Source: Streptomyces sp. SAT1 (GTDB lineage Bacteria; Actinomycetota; Actinomycetes; Streptomycetales; Streptomycetaceae). Taken from it: 64,000 nt of DNA. A program made the position numbers and the translations under genes. The DNA is taken from the NCBI RefSeq assembly GCF_001654495.1, contig NZ_CP015849.1, positions 372,001-436,000 of the forward strand. Direction: 5' to 3'. Shown one piece after another: positions 36,367 to 45,246 of the stretch. Numbering within the stretch: the stretch's first letter is position 1; the number at the start of each line of letters is the position of its first letter. Under the pieces are notes generated by a model. It worked only from the letters and a program-made list of their open reading frames with translations. It was not told where the DNA came from and ran no database searches.

Positions 36367-38090
36367 TGGCGATCATCCCGCGCAAGCAGTACACGGACCT
36401 GTTCGGCCCCACCGTGGGCGACCGGTTCCACCTGGCCGACACCAATCTGGTCGTCGAGGTCGAGTACGACCACAACGCCGGTTCCTACGGCGACGAGGCC
36501 GTCTACGGCGGCGGCAAGGCCATCCGCGACGGCATGGCCCAGGACCCGGCCGCGCTCAACCGCGAGGGCGCCCTCGACCTGGTGATCACCAACGTCGTGG
36601 TGCTCGACCCGGTGCTGGGCGTCGTCAAGGGCGACATCGGCGTCCGCGGCGGTCTGATCGTCGGGGTCGGCAAGGCCGGCAACCCGCATGTGCAGAACGG
36701 CGTCGACCCCAAGCTGGTGATCGGCCCCGGCACCGAGGTCGTCTCCGGCGAGCACCTGATCGCCACCGCAGGCGGCATCGACACCCACATCCACTTCATC
36801 TCGCCGCAGCAGGCCCAGGAGGGCCTGTCCAACGGCATCACCACCTTCTTCGGCGGCGGCACCGGCCCCACCGACGGCAGCAACGGCACCACCTGCACCC
36901 CCGGCCCGTGGAACATCCACCGCATGCTGGAGGCCGTCGAGGACCTGCCGGTCAACGTGGGCCTGCTCGGCAAGGGCAACGGCAGCCTGCCCGAGGCACT
37001 GCGCGAACAGGTCGAGGCGGGCGTGGCCGGGCTCAAGGTGCACGAGGACTGGGGCGCCACCCCGGCCACCATCGACACCGCGCTGCGCGTCGCCGACGAG
37101 TACGACGTGCAGATGGCCGTCCACACCGACACCCTCAACGAGGGCGGCTTCTTCGAGGACACCCTGTCCGCGATCGACGGCCGGACCATCCACACCTTCC
37201 ACACCGAGGGCGCGGGCGGCGGCCACGCACCGGACATCATGCGGGTGTCCGGTGAGCCCAACGTGCTGCCGGCGTCCACCAACCCGACGCTGCCGTACAC
37301 CATCAACTCGGTGGACGAGCTGCTGGACATGGTGATGGTCTGCCACCACCTGTCCCGGGACATCCCCGAGGACGTGTCCTTCGCCGACAGCCGGGTGCGC
37401 GCGGAGACCATCGCCGCCGAGACGGTGCTGCACGACCTCGGCGTGATCAGCATCTTCTCCTCCGACTCCCAGGCCATGGGCCGGGTCGGCGAGTCCTTCG
37501 CCCGTGCCTTCCAGACGGCGCACCACTGCAAGGAGATGCGCGGCGCGCTGGCCGAGGACGGTTCCCGCAACGACAACGCGCGGGTGCTGCGCTATCTGGC
37601 GAAGCTCACCATCAACCCGGCGATCGCGGTGGGCGCGGCCGACGTGATCGGCTCGCTGGAGCCCGGCAAGCTCGCCGACATCGTGCTCTGGCCGATCAAC
37701 TCCTTCGGCGCCAAGCCCAAGCTGATCATCAAGGGCGGCATGGTGAACTGGGCGCTGATGGGCGACCCGAACGCCTCCCTGCCCACGCCCCAACCGGTGT
37801 ACTACCGGCCCATGTTCGGCAGCTACGGCCGGGCCAGGTCGCGCACCTCGGTCACCTTCATGTCGCAGGCGTCCATCGCCGCCGGTGTCCCCGGCGAGCT
37901 GGGGCTCCAGCGGCGGATCGAGCCGGTGCAGCGCTGCCGCACCGTCGGCAAGCAGCACATGGTCCGCAACGACGCGCTGCCGCGCATCGACGTCGACCCG
38001 GAGACGTACAAGGTCACCGTGGACGGCGAACCCGCCACCATCGAGCCGGCCGAGCGCCTTCCGCTCAACCAGCTCTTCTACATCGTCTGA
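36366..38090 (+). CDS. ureC: urease alpha (catalytic) subunit
   Basis: 574 residues. The nickel-binding signature is complete: HIH in [12 protein letters not shown], the carbamylated Lys224 in GLKVHEDWG, His in AVHTDTLNE and [16 protein letters not shown], the flap His in [13 protein letters not shown], and Asp in [12 protein letters not shown]. It hydrolyses urea to ammonia and carbamate. Two family positions vary slightly ([10 protein letters not shown] where many ureases have AAEDILHD). Activation needs the UreF, UreG and UreD proteins encoded next. No UreE is seen in the window. Confidence 0.98.
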   Translation: MAIIPRKQYTDLFGPTVGDRFHLADTNLVVEVEYDHNAGSYGDEAVYGGGKAIRDGMAQDPAALNREGALDLVITNVVVLDPVLGVVKGDIGVRGGLIVGVGKAGNPHVQNGVDPKLVIGPGTEVVSGEHLIATAGGIDTHIHFISPQQAQEGLSNGITTFFGGGTGPTDGSNGTTCTPGPWNIHRMLEAVEDLPVNVGLLGKGNGSLPEALREQVEAGVAGLKVHEDWGATPATIDTALRVADEYDVQMAVHTDTLNEGGFFEDTLSAIDGRTIHTFHTEGAGGGHAPDIMRVSGEPNVLPASTNPTLPYTINSVDELLDMVMVCHHLSRDIPEDVSFADSRVRAETIAAETVLHDLGVISIFSSDSQAMGRVGESFARAFQTAHHCKEMRGALAEDGSRNDNARVLRYLAKLTINPAIAVGAADVIGSLEPGKLADIVLWPINSFGAKPKLIIKGGMVNWALMGDPNASLPTPQPVYYRPMFGSYGRARSRTSVTFMSQASIAAGVPGELGLQRRIEPVQRCRTVGKQHMVRNDALPRIDVDPETYKVTVDGEPATIEPAERLPLNQLFYIV

Positions 38091-38185
38091 CCCCACCCCA
38101 TGACGGTCCGCGGGGCGCCCGGCGTCCCGCGGTCCCCCGCGGCCGGACGGCGACCGACGGCCCCCCGCAGGAACGGACACCCGGC

Positions 38186-38884
38186 GTGAACGACCCGATG
38201 CCGATCCCGGCGCTGCTGACCGGGCTCCAGCTCACCGACTCGGCCTTCCCCAGCGGCTATTACACCCTCTCGCACGGCCTGGAGGGCTTCCAGCAGGCCC
38301 GCGCTGTCACCCCGCGCACCCTGCCCGCGCTCCTCGCGGACCTGCTCCGCCACAGCGTGGGCCCGTCCGACGCCACCGCGCTCGCCCTCACCCACCGCGC
38401 GGCCGGCGCGGGCGACTGGGACGAGGTGGTGGCCGTGGAACGGCGGCTGCACGCCACCAAGCTGGGCCGGGAGGCGCGGCAGGCCGCGGTGCGCACCGGG
38501 CGGCAGCTGCTCGACCTGGCCGCGGAGGTCTACGGCACGGAGCCGATCGAGCGCTACCGGGAGCTGTACCGGGACGGCGCGGTGCGCGGCTGCCAGCCGG
38601 TGGTCGCCGGTGTCGTCCACGCGGGCAACGGGCTCACCGTCGAACAGGCCGTCACCTGCGAGCTGTTCGCCTTCGCGGCCAGTTTCACCGGGGCCGCGCT
38701 GCGGCTCCGGCTCACCGACCACCGGCGGGCGCAGGTGGTGCTGCACGGCGCCGCCCCGGTGATCGAGGAGACCGTGGCGGCGGCCCTGGGCCGCGAGCTC
38801 GCCGACCTCGGCGGCTGCGTCCCGGTGGCCGACGTCATGGCGGGCCGTCACGAACGCGCCGAGGCACGGCTGTTCGCGAGCTGA
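38186..38884 (+). CDS. ureF: urease accessory protein UreF
   Basis: 232 residues. The opening LLTGLQLTDSAFPSGYYTLSHGLE is characteristic of UreF, and the middle AVTCELFAFAASFTGAALRL matches the family. UreF works with UreD and UreG in nickel delivery to the apo-urease and gates GTPase activation. The GTG start follows ureC by 95 nt. The gene is followed by the 8-bp repeat array before ureG. Confidence 0.95.
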   Translation: MNDPMPIPALLTGLQLTDSAFPSGYYTLSHGLEGFQQARAVTPRTLPALLADLLRHSVGPSDATALALTHRAAGAGDWDEVVAVERRLHATKLGREARQAAVRTGRQLLDLAAEVYGTEPIERYRELYRDGAVRGCQPVVAGVVHAGNGLTVEQAVTCELFAFAASFTGAALRLRLTDHRRAQVVLHGAAPVIEETVAAALGRELADLGGCVPVADVMAGRHERAEARLFAS

Positions 38885-38920
38885 GACCCCCGGCCGCCCG
38901 TCGCCGCCTCCCCCCTCCCC

Positions 38921-39061
38921 CGTCCCTACGTCCCTACGTCCCTACGTCCCTACGTCCCTACGTCCCTACGTCCCTACGTCCCTACGTCCCTACGTCCCTA
39001 CGTCCCTACGTCCCTACGTCCCTACGTCCCTACGTCCCTACGTCCCTACGTCCCTACGTCC
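38921..39061. repeat. perfect 8-bp tandem repeat, 17.6 copies, between ureF and ureG
   Basis: The octamer CGTCCCTA repeats without a single mismatch for 141 bp, ending 3 bp before the ureG ribosome binding site (AAGGA, 39065-39069). The block contains no start codon and fills nearly all of the ureF-ureG gap. Perfect identity suggests recent slippage-driven expansion. In this GC-rich genome a pure octamer array of this length is striking. Confidence 0.97.
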
Positions 39062-39074
39062 GACAAGGATCACC

Positions 39075-39779
39075 ATGCACGACCCCACCCAGGTCAAGGG
39101 CTCCCACCACCACGACGACGACCTCGTCCGGCGCACCCCCGACGGTGTGCTGCGCGTGGGCGTCGCCGGGCCGGTCGGCTCCGGCAAGACCGCGCTGATC
39201 GAGGCGCTGGTCCCGGTGCTGATCGGGCGCGGCCGCACCCCGGCCGTGATCACCAACGACATCTACACCTCCGAGGACGCCGCGCACGTACGGCGCACCC
39301 TGGACGGGATCCTCGCCGCGGACCGCATCGTCGGCGTCGAGACGGGCGCCTGCCCGCACACCGCCGTCCGGGACGACCCGACGATGAACCAGGCCGCCGC
39401 CGACGAGATCCTGGAACGCCACCCGGAGGTGGACACGCTGCTCTTCGAGAGCGGCGGCGACAACCTGACGCTCACCTTCAGCCCGGCCCTCGTCGACCTG
39501 TTCCTGTTCGTGCTGGACACCGCCGAGGGCGACAAGATGCCCCGCAAGCGCGGTCCGGGCATCACCGAGTGCGAACTCCTCGTCATCAACAAGGTCGACA
39601 TCGCCCAGTACGTGCGCTGCGACCTGGCGCAGATGGAGTCGGACGCCTACGCGGTACGGCAGGGCCGGCCCGTGGTGCTCACCAACTCCCTCACCGGCGA
39701 CGGTCTGGACGCCATCGCCGACTTCGTGCTCGCCCACGAGGCCGCCGACCCGGCCGGCGCCCCGGCGGTGTCCGCGTGA
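39075..39779 (+). CDS. ureG: urease accessory GTPase UreG
   Basis: 234 residues. A SIMIBI-class GTPase with P-loop GPVGSGKT, then TNDIYTSEDAAHVR, VETGACPHTAVRDDPTMN, ESGGDNLTLTFSP, and NKVDIAQYV as the guanine-specificity motif. It drives GTP-dependent nickel insertion. The short N-terminal tail is rich in His and Asp (GSHHHDDDL), which could bind nickel and may partly replace the missing UreE. Its stop overlaps the ureD start (GTGA). Confidence 0.97.
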   Translation: MHDPTQVKGSHHHDDDLVRRTPDGVLRVGVAGPVGSGKTALIEALVPVLIGRGRTPAVITNDIYTSEDAAHVRRTLDGILAADRIVGVETGACPHTAVRDDPTMNQAAADEILERHPEVDTLLFESGGDNLTLTFSPALVDLFLFVLDTAEGDKMPRKRGPGITECELLVINKVDIAQYVRCDLAQMESDAYAVRQGRPVVLTNSLTGDGLDAIADFVLAHEAADPAGAPAVSA

Positions 39780-40717
39780 CAGGGGCGCCCGCGCGGCTGG
39801 ACCCCGCCCACTACGAACCCCGGCGGGTGCCGGCCCGGATGCGCGAGCTGTCCGGCGCGCCGGACACCCTGGCCGCCGGGCGCCCCGGCAAGGTCGGCCT
39901 GCTCGAACTGCGCTACGCCCGGGTCGGCGAGCGCACCGAACTCGTGGACCGCTACCAGAAGTCGCCGTTGCAGATCATGCGGCCCCTGTACGTGGACCCG
40001 CTGCGGCCGGACATGCCCGTCACCTATCTGATGTCCACCGGGGGCGGCATCGTGCAGGCCGACCGCAACCGCATCGACATCGACTGCGGAGCGGGCACCG
40101 CCGTGCACCTGACGACGCAGGCGGCCACCAAGCTGCACCGGACGGAGTTCGACCACGCCACCCAGGTCGTCCACCTGACCGCCGGGGCGGAGAGCTACGT
40201 CGAGTACCTGCCCGACCCGCTGATCCCCTACCGGGACGCCCGCTTCTACCAGCAGACCCTGGTGACCGCCGATCCGACGGCCACCGTGCTGCTGGGCGAG
40301 ACGGTCACGGCGGGCCGGCTGGCCCGCGGTGAACGGCACGCCTACCGGCTGCTCTTCAGCGACCTGGAGATCACCCGCCCGGACGGCGAGCCGCTGGTGG
40401 TGGACACCGTACGCCTGGATCCGGGCGAGGCGGGCCCGGTGACCGGGCCCGCGGTCTTCGGCGGCCACGACCTGATGGCCACCCTGCATGTGCTGACCCC
40501 GCTCGCCCCGGCGGCCGAGGTCGCCGACACCCTGCACGAGGCCCTGCGCGCCGCCGGGCCCGCCTTCGGTGTGAGCGTGCTGCCCGAGGACTGCGGTGCC
40601 TGGGTCCGGATCATGGGCAGCGACCCGCCCGCGGTGGCCCGCGCCCTGCGCGGGGCCTGGGACGCGGTGCGCCGCCTGCTCATCGGCGTCCCGGCTCCGG
40701 ACCTGCGCAAGACCTGA
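39776..40717 (+). CDS. ureD: urease accessory protein UreD (UreH)
   Basis: 313 residues from a GTG overlapping the ureG stop. Family motifs are visible: LQIMRPLYVDPLRPDMP, TYLMSTGGGIVQADRNRIDI, LTTQAATKLHRTEFDHATQV and YLPDPLIPYRDARFYQQTLV. UreD scaffolds the urease activation complex. The order ureABCFGD is standard for Streptomyces. It ends 25 nt before the convergent GntR gene. Confidence 0.95.
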   Translation: MTGAPARLDPAHYEPRRVPARMRELSGAPDTLAAGRPGKVGLLELRYARVGERTELVDRYQKSPLQIMRPLYVDPLRPDMPVTYLMSTGGGIVQADRNRIDIDCGAGTAVHLTTQAATKLHRTEFDHATQVVHLTAGAESYVEYLPDPLIPYRDARFYQQTLVTADPTATVLLGETVTAGRLARGERHAYRLLFSDLEITRPDGEPLVVDTVRLDPGEAGPVTGPAVFGGHDLMATLHVLTPLAPAAEVADTLHEALRAAGPAFGVSVLPEDCGAWVRIMGSDPPAVARALRGAWDAVRRLLIGVPAPDLRKT

Positions 40718-40742
40718 CCCGGGGGTCCGGCGGCGTGGCCGT

Positions 40743-41402
40743 TCAGGTGTCGCCGCGGGTGTCGTGGGCGCGGTGGCCCAGGGCCGCGGTGCGGCCGGTG
40801 GCCAGGTGGTGCAGGACGAGGGCCTCGACGCGGGCGACGTCGCGGGCCGCGATCGCCTGGTACAGGGCCTCGTGTTCCCGGGCCACCCCCAGCAGGTCGT
40901 CGTGGCGGCCGCGGAACCACCGCATGCGGCTGCTGAGGGCGCGGTCGAGTTCGTTCAGCAGCTCGTTGGCGGCCAGGGTGGTGACGGTCTGGTGGAAGTC
41001 GGCCGCCGACCGGCGGGCCCGGACCGCGTCACCGGCGCGGGCCGCCTCCAGCTCGGCGTCCAGGTCGGCGCGCAGCCGCCGCAGACCGTCGCGGGTGTGG
41101 CGCTGGGCGGCGAGCCGGAAGGCCAGGGTCTCCAGGGCCGAGCGGACCTCGTCGAGATCGGCGACGTCGCTGGCGGTGAACTCGCGCACCACCGCCCAGG
41201 TGCGCGGGCGCGGGGTCACCAGGCCCTCGGACACCAGGGTCTTCAGCGCCTCGCGCACCGGGAGCCGGCTCACGCCGAGCGCCTCGGCCAGTTCGCGCTC
41301 CACCAGACGGCTGCCGGGTCCCCGTACCCCGTCGAGGATCTCGTCGCGCAACTGCCGGGTCACCCGCTCGGACTCGGGCATGAAGTCCCCTGGCTCCGTC
41401 AT
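40743..41402 (-). CDS. GntR family regulator, FCD subfamily
   Basis: 219 residues. The N-terminal winged helix includes RLVERELAEALGVSRLPVRE (about residues 31-50), with the usual ALKTLVSEGLV wing. The C-terminal FCD all-helical sensor (DLDEVRSALETLAFRLA, then DFHQTVTTLAANELL with candidate metal-binding His) follows. It lies at the end of the permease/racemase unit. The perfect palindrome at 43883-43904, upstream of that unit, is a good candidate operator. Likely ligand: the imported hydantoin, allantoin or a related acid. Confidence 0.93.
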   Translation of the reverse strand: MTEPGDFMPESERVTRQLRDEILDGVRGPGSRLVERELAEALGVSRLPVREALKTLVSEGLVTPRPRTWAVVREFTASDVADLDEVRSALETLAFRLAAQRHTRDGLRRLRADLDAELEAARAGDAVRARRSAADFHQTVTTLAANELLNELDRALSSRMRWFRGRHDDLLGVAREHEALYQAIAARDVARVEALVLHHLATGRTAALGHRAHDTRGDT

Positions 41403-41522
41403 CTTCGTCCTTCGTCCGCCGTTCGCCGCGGCACCGGCCGGGTCCGTGCGGACGCGCGGCGGGGCGGCCCGTCAGGATACCCCGGGGCCGCGGTGGCGCC
41501 GGGCGTGCCGTGACCGGCGGGA

Positions 41523-42248
41523 TCAGGCCGTGCGCGGCGGCCAGTTGGCGAGCTTCTTGGGCCGCGGCGGGGCGTAGGTGCGCACCTTGGAGGTGGTGAG
41601 GCCGAGCCGGACCAGTGACTCGGCGATCGTCACGGCGGCGCTCACCCCGTCGACGACCGGGACCCCGGTGCGCTCGGCGACCTGCCCGGCGAGGCCGGCC
41701 ATGCCTCCGCAGCCCAGGCAGATCACCTCGGCGCGGTCGTCCGTCACCGCGCGCAGGGCCTGTTCGGTGATGGCGTCGGCGGCGGCGCGCGGGTCGCGTT
41801 CGAGGTCGAGCACGGGCAGCCCGGTGGCCCGTACGGAGGCGCAGCGGGCGCTCAGTCCGGCCACGTCGAGGCGTTCCTCGATCAGCGGGACCGTGCGGTC
41901 GAGGGTGGTGACGACGGAGTAGCGGCGGCCGAGGAACCGGGCGGTGCTCGCCGCGGCCTCGGTGATGTCGACGACGGGGACGTCCAGCAGTTCCTGGAGC
42001 CCCTCGCGGCCGTGCTCGCCGTATCCGGCCTGGATGACCGCGTCGTAGGGGCCGGGGTGGGCGCGCACGGTCTCCATGACGGCGACGGCGGCGAGGTAGC
42101 TCTCGTAGTTGCCCTCGACGGACTCCGCGCCGAAGGCGGGGGTCAGCGGGACGATCTCGGTGCCCGGACCGGCCGCTTCGGCGGCCTGCGCGCCGATGGC
42201 GTCGGTGAGGGACCGGGTGGTGTTGACGTTGACCACGAGGATGCGCAT
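41523..42248 (-). CDS. aspartate/glutamate-hydantoin racemase family protein
   Basis: 241 residues. It begins MRILVVNVNTTRSLTDAIG and contains the paired catalytic cysteine regions of this superfamily, of which the clear one is VICLGCGGMAGLA, with QAGYGEHGREGLQELLDVPV also conserved. The family covers hydantoin and allantoin racemases. The true start is this ATG; the longer in-frame reading into the permease is spurious. It lies 26 nt downstream of the NCS1 permease, forming a transport-and-racemise pair. Confidence 0.9.
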   Translation of the reverse strand: MRILVVNVNTTRSLTDAIGAQAAEAAGPGTEIVPLTPAFGAESVEGNYESYLAAVAVMETVRAHPGPYDAVIQAGYGEHGREGLQELLDVPVVDITEAAASTARFLGRRYSVVTTLDRTVPLIEERLDVAGLSARCASVRATGLPVLDLERDPRAAADAITEQALRAVTDDRAEVICLGCGGMAGLAGQVAERTGVPVVDGVSAAVTIAESLVRLGLTTSKVRTYAPPRPKKLANWPPRTA

Positions 42249-42274
42249 GGCGGGGTGCCTTCTGTTCGGTGGGG

Positions 42275-43759
42275 CTATTCCGCGGCGACGGCGATGGCCT
42301 CGCCGTCGAGGTCGCGGACGGGTGCGGAACGGTCGGCGACGGCCGTGTGGAGCAGGGCGGCGAGGAGGGCGCCGACGAACCAGGAGAAGCCGGCCAGGGC
42401 GTGGAAGTACGGCACCAGGGCGACGGTGACGGCCGCGGCGGCGCTCGGCAGGAACGCGGCGACGGCGCGCGGGTTGTAACCGCGGCGGTAGTGGTAGTCG
42501 GCGTCCGGGTCCTCGGTGTAGAGCGCGGGCACGTTCACCCGCGTCTTCCGCAGCAGCCAGTAGTCGGCCATGATCACGCCGAACAGCGGGCCGAGGAGTG
42601 CGCCGAGGCCGCCGAGGAAGTAGTTGACGACGACCGGGCTGTCGTACAGGTTCCAGGGGGTGATCACCAGACCGAGGGCCGCGCTGACCAGGCCCGCCCG
42701 CCGGAAGTCGAGCCTGCGGGGGAACAGGTCGACCAGGGCGTAGATGGGCGCCACGAAGTTGGCCAGCAGGTTGACCGCCACGGTGAGGGCGATCAGGGCG
42801 AGCGAGGCCAGGACCAGCAGGAACATGTGGGGGACGGTGCGGACGATGTCCGTGGGGCTGGTGATGACGCGGCCGTCCAGCGTGAACTGGGCTCCGCTGA
42901 GGACGGCCACGATGCAGGCGAAGAAGAGCATGTTCACGGGGATGCCGACGATGTTGCCGCGGACGATGGCGGCGCGGCTGCGCGCGGAGCGGGTGAAGTC
43001 GCAGAAGTTGAGGACGAACGTGCCGTAGACGACCACCCACAGGGCGGCGGCCTGGAAGACCTGGAGCCACATGGCGCCGCCGGTGAGCGGGGCGCCGTCG
43101 TCGAGGGAGACGGAGCCGCCCGCGCGGACGAACATCCACACCGCGAGCGCGCACATGGTGAGCAGGGTGGTGGGCGCGGCGAAGGCCATGTAGCGGCGGA
43201 TCATCCGCATGCCGTAGCTGACGATGAGCACCTGGAGCGCCCACAGCGCCAGGAAGGTGATCCAGCCCAGGGTGGACTGGCCGAGCAGGGAATTGGTGTC
43301 CAGGCGGCCCAGCGAGGGGATGAGCGCGACCAGGAGGATGCTCAGGACGGACGAGGCGAGATAGGTCTGGATACCAAACCAGGTGATGGCGACGACCCCG
43401 CGGACGGCGGCCGGTATCTTCGCGCCCCTGACGCCGAAGGCGATCCGGCCCATGACGGGGAAGGGGACTCCGGTCCGGTGGCCCATGAAGCCGGAGAGGG
43501 TCAGCAGGAGGAAGAGCAGGACGGAGGCGAGCGCGAAGGCGGCCAGGATGCCCCACACGTTCAGACCGAGGGCGAACAGGCCGAGGGCGAAGGCGTAATT
43601 GCCCAGGCTGTGCACGTCGTTGGCCCACAGGGTGAAGACGTTGTAGGCGCCCCAGCGGCGCCCTTCCCGCTTCGTGGGGGCGAGGTCGCGGGTGTAGAGG
43701 GCGGAGCTGGTGGCCATGGTGCCGCTCTGCACGGACGACCGGTCCTCCAGGGCAGTCAT
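42275..43759 (-). CDS. NCS1-family permease, hydantoin/allantoin type
   Basis: 494 residues with about twelve membrane helices. GAYNVFTLWANDVHSLGNYA near the N-terminus and GFMGHRTGVPFPVMGRIAFG identify the nucleobase:cation symporter-1 family, closer to Mhp1 and allantoin permeases than to the cytosine-type permease of the purine operon. It shares an operon with the racemase. A promoter (TTGACG-N18-TACGTT) and a 22-bp palindrome lie in the divergent gap upstream. Substrate inferred from context. Confidence 0.92.
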   Translation of the reverse strand: MTALEDRSSVQSGTMATSSALYTRDLAPTKREGRRWGAYNVFTLWANDVHSLGNYAFALGLFALGLNVWGILAAFALASVLLFLLLTLSGFMGHRTGVPFPVMGRIAFGVRGAKIPAAVRGVVAITWFGIQTYLASSVLSILLVALIPSLGRLDTNSLLGQSTLGWITFLALWALQVLIVSYGMRMIRRYMAFAAPTTLLTMCALAVWMFVRAGGSVSLDDGAPLTGGAMWLQVFQAAALWVVVYGTFVLNFCDFTRSARSRAAIVRGNIVGIPVNMLFFACIVAVLSGAQFTLDGRVITSPTDIVRTVPHMFLLVLASLALIALTVAVNLLANFVAPIYALVDLFPRRLDFRRAGLVSAALGLVITPWNLYDSPVVVNYFLGGLGALLGPLFGVIMADYWLLRKTRVNVPALYTEDPDADYHYRRGYNPRAVAAFLPSAAAAVTVALVPYFHALAGFSWFVGALLAALLHTAVADRSAPVRDLDGEAIAVAAE

Positions 43760-43841
43760 GCAGGACTCCTGGGATCGTGGGGCGGGGGACGAGAGGGGTT
43801 CGTGATTCCGCGGAACGGAAGAGCGCTTCCGGGTGGACCAG

Positions 43842-43871
43842 AACGTAATGAGCGCCGAAGAGCACCGTCAA
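43842..43871 (-). promoter_or_regulatory. sigma-70-type promoter of the NCS1 permease
   Basis: On the minus strand TTGACG (43871-43866) and TACGTT (43847-43842) are 18 bp apart. The permease start is about 83 nt further on. The same GACTCTTGACGG -35 block recurs at the glycerol-type operon (53889-53900). Confidence 0.65.
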
Positions 43872-43882
43872 GAGTCAGGACG

Positions 43883-43904
43883 GAAAAATGGAATACCATT
43901 TTTC
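43883..43904. promoter_or_regulatory. 22-bp perfect palindrome, likely GntR operator
   Basis: GAAAAATGG-AATA-CCATTTTTC is a perfect 9-4-9 inverted repeat in the divergent region between the permease (start 43759) and the cysteine-desulfurase-like gene (start 44005). The ATGG/CCAT core resembles FCD-type GntR operators. It is strongly AT-rich against its background. Confidence 0.8.
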
Positions 43905-44004
43905 ATGGTGCCCGCCCCTGCCCGGGAGCGGTCCTGGCTGCGATCATGGGGGCGCCGCGTCAGCCGACGCCGCCCGGAGCCGTCCGCGCCCATCAGGAGT
44001 TCCC

Positions 44005-45207
44005 ATGGCCCTCGACGTCGACGCGATCCGCGCGCGGATCCCCGCCCTGAAGTCCGGCTCGGCGCGTTTCGACGCGCCCGGCGGCACCCAGACACCGCAG
44101 CCCGTCATCGACGCCGTCGCCGAGGCCCTGTCCCGCCCGCTGGCCAACCGGGGCCGCACCACCGAGGGCGAGCGCAACGCGGACGGCATCGTCACGCGGG
44201 CGCGCGGCGCGCTGGCCGATCTGCTCGGCGCCGACCCGCGGGGTGTGGTCTTCGGCCGCAGCGCCACCCAGCTGACCTACGACCTGTCCCGCACGCTCGC
44301 CAGGACCTGGGGACCGGGCGACGAGGTGGTGGTGACGCGCCTGGACCACGACTCCAACATCCGGCCCTGGATCCAGGCGGCCGAGGCGGCCGGCGCGGCG
44401 GTGCGGTGCGCGGACTTCGACGCCGACACCGGCGAACTGGACCCCGGGCGGGTGGCGGCGGTGCTCTCCCCGCGCACCCGTCTTGTCGCGCTCACCGCGG
44501 CGTCCAACCTCATCGGCACCCGCCCCGACGTCCCGGCCGTCGCCGCGCTGGCGCACGGGGCCGGGGCGCTGCTGCACGTGGACGCGGTGCATCACGCCGC
44601 GCACGCGGCGGTGGACCTCGCCGCGCTGGGCGCGGACACCCTGGTGTGCTCGCCGTACAAGTTCCTCGGGCCGCATCTGGGGGTGCTGGCGGCCCGGCCC
44701 GAGTTCCTGGAGGGGCTGCGCCCCGACAAGCTGCTGCCGTCCAGTGACGCCGTGCCCGAGCGCTTCGAACTGGGCACGCTGCCCTATGAGTTGCTGGCCG
44801 GTGCCGCTGCCGCCGTGGACTTCCTCGCCGGTCTGGACGGCGCTGCGCGAGGCGACCGCCGGGCCCGTCTGACCGCCTCCTTCGCCGCGCTGGAGGCCCA
44901 CGAGTGCGTACTGCGGGAGCGGATCGAGCGGGGGCTCGCGGACCTCGGCGGGATCACCGTCCACTCGCGTGCGGCGCACCGCACCCCGACGCTGCTGTTC
45001 ACCGTGGCGGGCCTGCGCCCGGCCGAGGTGTCCGCGCATCTGGCCGGGCACGGCGTGGACGCGCCCGCCGGGTCCTTCTACGCGCTGGAGGCGTCGCGGC
45101 ACCTCGGCCTGGGCGACGAGGGCGGGGTACGGGTGGGACTCGCGCCGTACAGCAGCGCCGAGGACGTCGACCGGCTGCTGACGGCGCTGGCCCGCCTCCC
45201 CCGGTGA
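44005..45207 (+). CDS. cysteine desulfurase-like class V aminotransferase (VC1184 type)
   Basis: 400 residues, PLP-dependent. The substrate-loop opening FDAPGGTQTPQPVIDAVAEA, the LTAASNLIGTRPDV region, H-VDAVHHAAHAAVDLAALGAD and the PLP lysine in SPYKFLGPHLG mark the cysteine desulfurase-like VC1184 branch of class V aminotransferases. The ATG at 44005 has AGGAG upstream. It is divergent from the permease/racemase pair with a shared palindrome, so it may act on the imported amino acid. Substrate unknown; it may not be a true desulfurase. Confidence 0.9.
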   Translation: MALDVDAIRARIPALKSGSARFDAPGGTQTPQPVIDAVAEALSRPLANRGRTTEGERNADGIVTRARGALADLLGADPRGVVFGRSATQLTYDLSRTLARTWGPGDEVVVTRLDHDSNIRPWIQAAEAAGAAVRCADFDADTGELDPGRVAAVLSPRTRLVALTAASNLIGTRPDVPAVAALAHGAGALLHVDAVHHAAHAAVDLAALGADTLVCSPYKFLGPHLGVLAARPEFLEGLRPDKLLPSSDAVPERFELGTLPYELLAGAAAAVDFLAGLDGAARGDRRARLTASFAALEAHECVLRERIERGLADLGGITVHSRAAHRTPTLLFTVAGLRPAEVSAHLAGHGVDAPAGSFYALEASRHLGLGDEGGVRVGLAPYSSAEDVDRLLTALARLPR

Positions 45208-45246
45208 CGGGCGAAGACGGGCCGGTGTGCGGCGGACCCGGCGGGG

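Noticed and set aside
38921..39061. Repeat array as a possible CRISPR
   Set aside because: The unit is 8 bp with no spacers; it is a simple tandem repeat.
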